Shown here: one piece after another, positions 1 through 5,582 of the stretch
Position numbering within the stretch: the stretch's first letter is position 1
How the letters are laid out: each line of letters opens with the position of its first letter
Origin: an uncultured Treponema sp.
GTDB taxonomy: Bacteria; Spirochaetota; Spirochaetia; Treponematales; Treponemataceae
Direction of reading: 5' to 3'
Assembly (NCBI GenBank): GCA_937902445.1
Contig: CALELJ010000307.1
Coordinates: forward strand, 1-10,218
DNA length: 10,218 nt
Notes under the pieces: generated by a model
Database searches by the model: none
What the model was told of the DNA's origin: nothing
What the model saw: only the letters and a program-made list of their open reading frames with translations
Made by a program: the position numbers and the translations under genes

Positions 1-1441
1 GTGTGAAAGTAAGGTTTTCTTCTGTTTTCTCAAAGCCTGCAAAGTGACCTGCCTTTGTCCACCAGTCTGAAATCGGGTTGACCATGAGGTTCTGGGTGCT
101 GTCTGCGTCTTCAAGGATTGCGGCTATCTGGGCTTCCCTGCGGCTGAGAACATCGCTTCTGATTTTACCTTCGTACCCCTGTTCCGTCGGAGTGTAGAAA
201 ACCCTTCCCATGAGAGCATCAGGCAGATACTGCTGTGCAACCCAATGGTCGCGGTAGGCATGTGGATAAAGATATCCCTTTCCGTGACCGAATCCTTCAG
301 CATCTCGGCTGTTGTCCCTCAGATGGTTTGGAACTTCAACATCTTCTTTTTCCACTGCGGACATGGCGTCAAAAAATGCCATGCTGGAATTTGATTTAGG
401 GGCTGTGGCAAGGTAAAGTGCTGCGTGTGCAAGAAAATAATTCCCTTCAGGAAAACCGACTCTGTCAAAGGCGGCGGCACAACTTTCAACAACCTGTATC
501 GCCATTGGATCTGCAAGACCTGTATCCTCACAGCTTGATATGAGCATGCGTCTGAAAATGAAGTGAGGATCTTCTCCAGCCTTTACCATTCTTGCAAGCC
601 AGTAGCATGCTGCGTCAGGATCCCTTCCGCGAAGGCTTTTTATGAATGCACTGATGATGTCATAATGGTAATCGCCGTCCCTGTCGTAGAGGACAACTTT
701 TTTCTGGATGCTTTCCTCGCAGGCTTCCTTTGAGATGTAGATTTCTGTTCCCGGCATCGGAGGCCATGTCTGTGGAGTTGTTTCAACTGCCAGCTCAAGT
801 GCGTTCAAAAGGGAACGGCAGTCTCCGTTGGCAGTTTCTACAAGATGTTCCAGTGCTCCTTCCTCGAATTGAACTTTCCATTTTCCATAACCGCGGTCAG
901 TGTCGGAAAGTGCCTGTTTTGCGGCGTAGAAAAGATCGTCTTTTTCCAGAGGCTTGAGCTGGAAGACACGGCTGCGGCTTACAAGGGCCTTGTTTACTTC
1001 AAAGAAAGGATTTTCAGTCGTTGCTCCGATAAGGATTATCGTTCCGTTTTCGACCCATGGCAAAAGTGCATCCTGCTGGCTTTTGTTCCAGCGGTGAACT
1101 TCATCTACAAAAAGGATGGTTTTCCTTCCGTAAAGATTTTTCTTGTCCTCTGCTTCCTTTATGGCGTCACGGATGTTGGCAACCCCTGTGAGTACTGCGT
1201 TCAGTGTTATGAAGTGGGAGCTTGTATGATTTGCTATTACACGGGCTAATGTTGTCTTTCCCGTGCCTGGCGGTCCATAGAAAATTACGGATGTCAGCTG
1301 GTCTGCCTGAATCGCGCGGCGCAGAAGCCTGCCTTTCCCGACAATATGACTTTGACCTATGTATTCATCAAGAGAACGAGGCCTCATGCGGGATGCAAGA
1401 GGCTCATGTGAATTGTTTTTTGTCTGGAAAAGCTCATCCAT
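1..1441 (-). CDS. rarA: RarA/MgsA-type AAA+ ATPase, 3' end beyond window
   Basis: Replication-associated recombination protein A, a cytoplasmic clamp-loader-like AAA+ ATPase that acts at stalled replication forks. From the ATG at 1439-1441 the frame stays open for 480 codons to the left edge. Visible motifs are Walker A GPPGTGKT (residues 56-63), Walker B ILFVDE with D113 and E114, sensor-1 GATTENP (139-145) and the arginine-finger region SRSRVF (155-160). The family's C-terminal part follows, with NHLRDNS, the GKGYLYPHAY stretch and GYEGKI ending near residue 427. E. coli RarA ends about 20 residues after the matching point, but this protein continues at least 50 residues more and is still open, so a longer tail or fused domain is likely. 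The start lies 12 nt after the lipoprotein stop; only a weak purine run (AAAAAGA) precedes it, so it is probably read from the upstream promoter. Family assignment is firm; the tail is unidentified. Confidence 0.93.
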   Translation of the reverse strand, partial: MDELFQTKNNSHEPLASRMRPRSLDEYIGQSHIVGKGRLLRRAIQADQLTSVIFYGPPGTGKTTLARVIANHTSSHFITLNAVLTGVANIRDAIKEAEDKKNLYGRKTILFVDEVHRWNKSQQDALLPWVENGTIILIGATTENPFFEVNKALVSRSRVFQLKPLEKDDLFYAAKQALSDTDRGYGKWKVQFEEGALEHLVETANGDCRSLLNALELAVETTPQTWPPMPGTEIYISKEACEESIQKKVVLYDRDGDYHYDIISAFIKSLRGRDPDAACYWLARMVKAGEDPHFIFRRMLISSCEDTGLADPMAIQVVESCAAAFDRVGFPEGNYFLAHAALYLATAPKSNSSMAFFDAMSAVEKEDVEVPNHLRDNSRDAEGFGHGKGYLYPHAYRDHWVAQQYLPDALMGRVFYTPTEQGYEGKIRSDVLSRREAQIAAILEDADSTQNLMVNPISDWWTKAGHFAGFEKTEENLTFT

Positions 1442-1453
1442 GAAAGTGTCTTT

Positions 1454-2611
1454 TTATTTTGTAAAGTCCCAGTCTCCGTTCTTTGGATAGTAGGCGTAAA
1501 GTCCTACCAGGTCATAGGAGTCTGTGCTGGATGAGATGGAACCGTAGATTGTTGAAGCTGCGTACATGTCTGTCATGGACTCGTTCAATGTTGGATCAAG
1601 AACATAGACCATATAGACATGTTCTGAAATTACGCTTCCTCCGTTGTTTGAGAAACTTTTTGTTTCGACAGGAACTCCAGTGGCTTCGTCAAGAAGCATG
1701 TGCTCAAGACCTCTTGAAGTACCAAAGAGGAGGTAATCTTTTGTGACTGCAATTGAATAGATGAAGTGGTCTGTCTTCTTCTTTGTGAATGATCCTGCCA
1801 CTCCCGGCGTTGCAGAATAGTATATGCATGTGTCAGATGAAATGTAGTTTGAAGATCCCCTTGTGTAGGACGGTCCGTAGTAGAGGAACTTGTCGTTGGC
1901 TGCCATTGCATAATATTTTGAGAAGTAGTCGGTTCCGTTGAAATTCACGCAGTTGGTGATCTCATTTTTTTCGCTGTCAATGGAATTCGATCCACTGATG
2001 GAAACAAGGGATGGTGTCTCCGTTCCGTTCAGCTTGTAAATCTCGTAGTCGTAGGAACCCACGCTTCTGATTTTTATGTAGGCAGCTCCAGATGTCTTTG
2101 ACTTGTTGTCGAAGATGATTTTCTGGACACCGTATTTTTCAGACGGATTTATGGCTGAGACATCGACTGGTTTCCAGTCAATGTTTGTGAATGGAGAATC
2201 TATCTGGGCTGCATAGACCTTTACTGTGTCAGGAGTGTTGTTTCCGTCTTCTCCTTCGTCCCATGTGATTGAAAGTGAGTAAAGGAATTTTCCATCGGAA
2301 GCAAGGAATGGTGCTACAGCCGGAACTCTGAAATCGCTTTTGCTTCCCTGTGGCTTGTTTACCTGCCTCCATCCATTTTTTCTGCCGTTGAGTGTTGAAG
2401 ACTGAACTGATTCCTTTGCAAAAATATCTCCGCGGGAAAGGAAAAGGTAGCCGCCGCACTCAGTGATGCTGTTGACGTCTCCGTTAAGACCGTCTTTGCT
2501 GATCTTTACTTCTCTTTCGATAAGCTCGTAGATGTTGTCGTGGCATGAAGAAAGAAAAACAGAGGAAAGGGCTGCCGCAAGGAAAACGTAAATTGTCTTT
2601 TTGAATTTCAT
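1454..2611 (-). CDS. Predicted lipoprotein of unknown function
   Basis: A 385-residue protein starting at the ATG at 2609-2611, chosen because AAGGAAGG sits about 5 nt upstream and because a lipoprotein signal begins there. An upstream in-frame ATG at 2647 would add 12 residues, overlap the preceding gene and bury the signal. The signal is KFKK, a hydrophobic stretch (IYVFLAAALSSVFL) and the lipobox LSSC with Cys23, a relaxed spirochaete-type box, so the mature protein is expected to be acylated and periplasm- or surface-facing. The body is rich in Ser, Tyr, Asp and Gly, with several short hydrophobic beta-like stretches ending in aromatic residues (KFLYSLS, KFLYYGPS, DYLLFGTSRG, LVGLYAYY). 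These could be blades of a beta-propeller, but I cannot demonstrate a repeat. I recognise no family. It lies 13 nt after the outer-membrane protein gene and 12 nt before rarA, so it is probably co-transcribed with both. Confidence 0.85.
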   Translation of the reverse strand: MKFKKTIYVFLAAALSSVFLSSCHDNIYELIEREVKISKDGLNGDVNSITECGGYLFLSRGDIFAKESVQSSTLNGRKNGWRQVNKPQGSKSDFRVPAVAPFLASDGKFLYSLSITWDEGEDGNNTPDTVKVYAAQIDSPFTNIDWKPVDVSAINPSEKYGVQKIIFDNKSKTSGAAYIKIRSVGSYDYEIYKLNGTETPSLVSISGSNSIDSEKNEITNCVNFNGTDYFSKYYAMAANDKFLYYGPSYTRGSSNYISSDTCIYYSATPGVAGSFTKKKTDHFIYSIAVTKDYLLFGTSRGLEHMLLDEATGVPVETKSFSNNGGSVISEHVYMVYVLDPTLNESMTDMYAASTIYGSISSSTDSYDLVGLYAYYPKNGDWDFTK

Positions 2612-2624
2612 ATCAACCTTCCTT

Positions 2625-3281
2625 TTAGAACATGTAGCGGGCAACAAGATCTATTGTCCAGAAATGTCCGAACCTGTTTTTTGCACCGCTGTCATACAAT
2701 GAGTTGAACTGTGGAAGGAAAAGGTATGCTGTTTCAAGTCCAGCTGTCCAGCTTTCCGTGATTCTGAAATGAACTCCGCCCTGTGGTTTTATGGCAAGTC
2801 CAGGGAAGTAGTTTTTTCCGTTGTAGGATTCCCATGCGATTCCGGCTCCCAGTGAGAGAGGAAATGAGAATCTCTTAAAGGAAGGTTCAAATGTCGTTGT
2901 GAAAAGGATAGGAACCGTGTTGAAGGAATGGCTTCCGACTGTAAGGTTGAATCCGAATCCAAGGTCGACACCGATCGCAACTTTTTCAGAGATGAAACTG
3001 TGGTAGCCCAATGTTCCTGCGCCACCAATCTTGAGTTTCGAAGATCCGTCGATGACACTGCCAAAGTCAGGAAAGTTCAGCGGAAAATTTGCGCCAAGGG
3101 CAATCCTGATGTACTGGTCTCCGCTGAGTGTCATTCCGTAGTTGAAGTCAATGTTGCCTTCCTCGTACTCATCGTCGTCATCAGTATTCTGTGTGTATTT
3201 GATTCCTGGTAATGTTGCCTGGGCTGCGGCAAAGGAAATTGCCATTGTGAATACAGCCAGTAGAGTTGCCAAACGTTTCAT
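2625..3281 (-). CDS. Small outer-membrane beta-barrel protein (predicted)
   Basis: A 218-residue exported protein. Residues 1-20 form a Sec signal peptide (MKRL, hydrophobic core, AAAQA), with cleavage likely around residue 20-22. The mature start carries a strongly acidic patch (DDDDEYEE, 34-41). The rest alternates amphipathic, glycine- and aromatic-rich strands typical of a beta-barrel (LGFGFNLTVG, FPLSLGAGIAW, ITESWTAGLETAYLFL), and the chain ends in Arg-Tyr-Met-Phe, a terminal aromatic residue like those used in barrel assembly. The size suits an eight-stranded barrel of the OmpW/OmpA-like kind, several of which exist in treponemes, but I cannot name a particular orthologue. The start at 3279-3281 is supported by AGGAAC about 6 nt upstream. 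It is first in a leftward operon with the lipoprotein and rarA. No disruption is seen. Confidence 0.82.
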   Translation of the reverse strand: MKRLATLLAVFTMAISFAAAQATLPGIKYTQNTDDDDEYEEGNIDFNYGMTLSGDQYIRIALGANFPLNFPDFGSVIDGSSKLKIGGAGTLGYHSFISEKVAIGVDLGFGFNLTVGSHSFNTVPILFTTTFEPSFKRFSFPLSLGAGIAWESYNGKNYFPGLAIKPQGGVHFRITESWTAGLETAYLFLPQFNSLYDSGAKNRFGHFWTIDLVARYMF

Positions 3282-3346
3282 AATTGTTCCTGTTTAATAA
3301 TGTCTGCTATGGTAATTTGTCTTGATTTCTTATAAACTTTCGCAGA

Positions 3347-3375
3347 ATTATAGAGACTTTGTTCTCTTTATTCAA
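3347..3375 (-). promoter_or_regulatory. Sigma-70 promoter for the leftward outer-membrane protein operon
   Basis: On the minus strand, TTGAAT (3370-3375) is separated by exactly 17 bp from a perfect TATAAT (3347-3352). This predicts a transcript start near 3340 and a leader of about 60 nt before the ATG at 3281. It is the best promoter match in the divergent spacer and no later promoter is evident before the lipoprotein or rarA. Confidence 0.7.
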
Positions 3376-3407
3376 CTAAATAAACTAACTGGCGGAGGAT
3401 AGGTTAC

Positions 3408-4280
3408 ATGAGCGCAGTGATTATCGATGGAAAACAGATTGCATCAGAAGTTAAGGCTGATGTCGCAAAGAAAGTTGAAGGTCTTAAGGCTAAAGGAATT
3501 ACGCCATGCCTAGCTGTTGTTCTCGTAGGCGACAATCCGGCCAGCGTAAGTTATGTTACGGGCAAAAGAAAGGCTCTTGAAGAAGCCGGAATGGCAGACA
3601 GAAGTGTAGTGCTTCCAACTGATACCAGTGAAGAAGATGTTCTTAAGCTTATCGATGAACTGAATCACGATAAATCTGTACACGGTATTTTAGTACAGTT
3701 ACCTCTCCCTAAGCATATCGATGAAAAGAAAGTTACAAACGCCATTGTTCCAGAAAAGGATGTTGACGGTTTCCACCCTGTAAATGTGGGCAAGCTTGTT
3801 ACTGGAGAAAAGGGATTCCTTCCATGTACACCAAACGGAATTACAGTTTTATTGAAGAAAATGGGCGTTGAGACAAGCGGAAAGAATGTTGTCGTCGTTG
3901 GACGTTCGAATATCGTAGGAAAGCCTATGGCACTCCTCATGATCCGCAAGGAATTCAATTCAACTGTAACAATCTGCCACACAGGTACAAAAAATCTTGC
4001 AGACTATACAAAAAACGCGGATATCCTCATTGTCGCTTCAGGTCATCCGTCGACAGTTACAGGCGACATGATCAAGGAAGGTGCCTGCGTTATCGATGTA
4101 GGCGTAAACAGAATTCCTGACAGCACAAAGAAGAGCGGATTCCGTCTTGTTGGCGACGTTGAATTTGAAAGCGCAAAGGAAAAGGCAAGCTTCATTACAC
4201 CTGTTCCGGGCGGAGTTGGTCCTATGACAATCGCAATGCTCATTTACAATACCCTTGAGTCTGCGGAAAATAATTTATAA
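3408..4280 (+). CDS. folD: Bifunctional methylene-THF dehydrogenase / methenyl-THF cyclohydrolase
   Basis: FolD interconverts 5,10-methylene-, 5,10-methenyl- and 10-formyl-tetrahydrofolate in the cytoplasm, feeding purine, thymidylate and formyl-Met synthesis. The 290-residue length is normal for the family. Active-site residues align with the family: Tyr49 and Lys53 in the SYVTGKRKA segment, Gln97 in VQLPLP, and Asp120 in KDVDGFHP. The NADP-binding Rossmann part carries [11 protein letters not shown] (about 165-175), and [10 protein letters not shown] lies near the C-terminus. The ATG at 3408 has GGAGG 9 nt upstream. The gene ends Asn-Asn-Leu-stop (AAT TTA TAA), and the stop codon itself begins the first AATTATG array, so the last codons may come from the repeat element. 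It is divergent from the outer-membrane protein operon and heads the folD-folE2 block. It appears intact. Confidence 0.97.
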   Translation: MSAVIIDGKQIASEVKADVAKKVEGLKAKGITPCLAVVLVGDNPASVSYVTGKRKALEEAGMADRSVVLPTDTSEEDVLKLIDELNHDKSVHGILVQLPLPKHIDEKKVTNAIVPEKDVDGFHPVNVGKLVTGEKGFLPCTPNGITVLLKKMGVETSGKNVVVVGRSNIVGKPMALLMIRKEFNSTVTICHTGTKNLADYTKNADILIVASGHPSTVTGDMIKEGACVIDVGVNRIPDSTKKSGFRLVGDVEFESAKEKASFITPVPGGVGPMTIAMLIYNTLESAENNL

Positions 4281-4303
4281 TTATGAATTATGAATTATGA
4301 ATT
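4279..4303 (+). repeat. Heptamer array 1, (AATTATG)x3 plus AATT, folD-folE2 junction
   Basis: Three exact tandem copies of AATTATG plus a partial fourth. It begins on the last two bases of the folD stop codon and ends 5 nt before the folE2 start, so it makes up nearly all of the 28-nt spacer. The left end, with the preceding ATAATTTAT, forms an almost perfect inverted repeat centred on the stop (one T/C difference from the perfect version at array 3). A TATAAT hexamer at 4276-4281 overlaps the stop codon. The period of 7 puts successive ATGs in three different frames, the third in frame with folE2. Confidence 0.93.
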
Positions 4304-4308
4304 GTACT

Positions 4309-5117
4309 ATGATTGATATTCAGAATAGTGTTGATGAAAGAGAAGTTCCTCTTAAGAAGGTTGGGGTACGCAATGTGGAATATCCGGTGGCGGTTCTGGA
4401 CAAGAAGCATAAGGTTCAGAATACGACTGCTGTTGTGGATTTGTTTGTAAATCTTCCGCATCATTTCAAGGGAACCCATATGAGCCGTTTCATTGAGGTT
4501 TTCCATAAGTACCGTGAAGAGCCAAGAACTGGAATGACGTCACCATCGTATGCGATCCCAATGATTATGGAACCGTGCTTGAGGAAATCCGCACCAAGCT
4601 GGAGGCTGAAAAATCCTTTGGCAAGATTTCCTTTCCATATTATATAGAAAAGGAAGCTCCTGTTTCCCATTCAAAAGGAATCATAAAATATACCTGCACC
4701 TATGAGGCGGAAGTTTCGGAATCAGAAAAGAAATTCTATCTTGAAGTGAAGGTGCCGGTCACAACCTTGTGTCCATGTTCAAAGGCAATTTCAGAATACG
4801 GTGCCCACAATCAGCGTGGAACTGTAACTGTTAAAATTCTCTATAAGGATTTTTTCTGGCTTGAGGATCTCATAGAGGTTGTTGAGAGTTCCGCATCTTC
4901 TCCACTGTATTCTGTGCTTAAACGACAGGATGAAAAATATGTTACCGAGCATGCCTACGACAATCCACGCTTTGTTGAGGATGTTGTTCGCGAAGTTTAC
5001 ATTGCACTGAAGGATTTTGAAGGCGGCGGAAAATTCAGCTGGTTTAGTGTGGAAGCAGAAAACGAAGAAAGCATCCATGCCCACAACGCCTATGCATATA
5101 CGGAATACAATTTATAA
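4309..5117 (+). pseudogene. folE2: GTP cyclohydrolase FolE2 (type IB) with one-base frameshift
   Basis: FolE2 converts GTP to 7,8-dihydroneopterin triphosphate, the first step of folate (and queuosine) synthesis. Residues 1-71 (MIDIQNSVDEREVPLKKVGV onward) are read in the first frame to 4521. At 4519-4523 (GAGCC) the frame breaks: restoring one base (for example GAGGCC) joins it to KNWNDVTIVCDPNDYG and the rest, giving about 269 residues, normal for the family. With the frame restored, the conserved residues are present: CPCSK with Cys155, AHNQRG with His167, Glu209 (metal ligands by family alignment) and Glu224 (GTP anchor). The start at 4309 fits the family N-terminus; an in-frame ATG at 4297 lies inside the repeat array. 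No Shine-Dalgarno is present because the array fills the spacer. As given, the first frame runs into unrelated sequence to a stop at 4647. This is either a sequencing error or a recent inactivation; all else is conserved, so decay is not advanced. Confidence 0.88.
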
Positions 5118-5154
5118 TTATGAATTAAGAATTATGAATTATGAATTATGAATT
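5116..5154 (+). repeat. Heptamer array 2, five units plus AATT, after folE2
   Basis: Five tandem heptamers, AATTATG, AATTAAG, then three AATTATG, plus a partial unit. It starts on the last two bases of the folE2 stop codon, just as array 1 does at folD. The left flank (AATTTAT) again makes an inverted repeat with the first unit, and TATAAT at 5113-5118 overlaps the stop. One unit carries a T-to-A change, so this copy is slightly diverged as well as longest. It forms the left boundary of the S23-type gene. Confidence 0.93.
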
Positions 5155-5199
5155 GCTCTAAGTTGGTATTTTCTTATTGATTTGTTTATCTTTTGTTTG

Positions 5200-5556
5200 A
5201 TGAAAGATAATAACATTGTAGTAATGAAGAGCAGGGATTTTGCTATTAAGATTATTCGATTATATCAGTTTTTGACTTCTGAAAAGAAAGAATATGTTTT
5301 ATCGAAGCAAATCCTTAGAAGCGGAACGAGCATTGGTGCAAATGTAAAAGAAGCTATAAGAGGTCAAAGCAAGGCTGATTTTTATGCTAAACTGTGCATT
5401 TCTCTAAAGGAGTCAAGTGAAACTGAATATTGGCTTGATTTGCTGCATGAAACAAAATTTATTAATGATGAATTGTTTCAAAGTCTGTTCTCTGATAATA
5501 TTGAATTGACAAAAATTCTTACTGCAATATTAAAAACAAGGAGAAATAATTCATAA
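5200..5556 (+). CDS. Four-helix-bundle protein, 23S rRNA intervening-sequence (S23) family
   Basis: A 118-residue protein of the S23/IVP four-helix-bundle family (TIGR02436 type), small helical pentamer-forming proteins first found in intervening sequences of spirochaete 23S rRNA genes and related to the Avd protein of diversity-generating retroelements. Their molecular role is not settled. Family marks are KSRDFAIKIIRLYQFL (helix 1), LSKQILRSGTSIGANVKEA (helix 2), QSKADFYAKLCISLKES (helix 3), the invariant-looking ETEYWLDLL, and a last helix around ELTKILTAILKTRR. I chose the ATG at 5200 because MKDNNIVVMKSRDFA fits the family start; a TTG at 5182 would add six residues. No Shine-Dalgarno is seen. 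The gene is clearly more AT-rich than folE2 or miaB and lies between repeat arrays 2 and 3, so it looks acquired. It is not within an rRNA gene, and no reverse transcriptase is nearby. Confidence 0.9.
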   Translation: MKDNNIVVMKSRDFAIKIIRLYQFLTSEKKEYVLSKQILRSGTSIGANVKEAIRGQSKADFYAKLCISLKESSETEYWLDLLHETKFINDELFQSLFSDNIELTKILTAILKTRRNNS

Positions 5557-5567
5557 TTATGAATTAT
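5546..5567. repeat. Perfect 22-bp palindrome at the S23-gene stop codon
   Basis: ATAATTCATAA followed by its exact reverse complement, with the TAA stop of the S23-type gene (5554-5556) at the centre. It is formed by one inverted heptamer unit meeting the first direct unit of array 3. Arrays 1 and 2 have the same arrangement with a single T in place of C, which would still pair as G-U in RNA. The hairpin would be weak (almost all A-T). Confidence 0.85.
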
Positions 5568-5582
5568 GAATTATGAATTATA
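5555..5582 (+). repeat. Heptamer array 3, AATTATG x3 plus AATTATA, S23-miaB junction
   Basis: Three AATTATG units and a fourth AATTATA, beginning on the last two bases of the S23-gene stop codon and ending on the base before the miaB ATG. It makes up the complete 26-nt spacer, so miaB has no purine-rich ribosome-binding site. Each ATG in the array that is followed by two more units opens only a five-codon frame (M-N-Y-E-L-stop). Confidence 0.93.

Noticed and set aside
845..1249. Plus-strand open frames over 730-1443
   Set aside because: They are antisense to rarA, which is open without interruption on the minus strand and carries all AAA+ motifs.
3359..3386. TTGTTC-16-TAAACT as a promoter for folD
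   Set aside because: Only three and four of six matches, in an AT-rich divergent spacer where the minus-strand promoter is far better. folD needs a promoter here, but I cannot choose one; TTGATT at 3322 lies too far from the nearest -10.
4276..4281. TATAAT overlapping the folD stop codon as a folE2 promoter
   Set aside because: The best upstream element, TTGAGT at 4255-4260, is only 15 bp away, and the hexamer is an automatic result of the repeat sequence; mentioned as a possibility but not listed as a promoter.
4516..4530. Programmed ribosomal frameshift in folE2
   Set aside because: No slippery heptamer or following pseudoknot is evident at GAAGAGCCAAG, and frameshifting is not known for this family; an indel or sequence error is simpler.
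5163..5199. Possible promoter TTGGTA...TTTATC before the S23-type gene
   Set aside because: The -10 match is poor and the stretch is simply T-rich; not enough to call.
5116..5556. Diversity-generating retroelement, because the S23 family is related to Avd
   Set aside because: No reverse transcriptase, template repeat or variable-repeat target gene is present.
5116..5582. Heptamer arrays as a CRISPR-like array or an origin of replication
   Set aside because: No spacers lie between the units, there is no cas gene, and there are no DnaA boxes or replication genes nearby; the units are only 7 bp.
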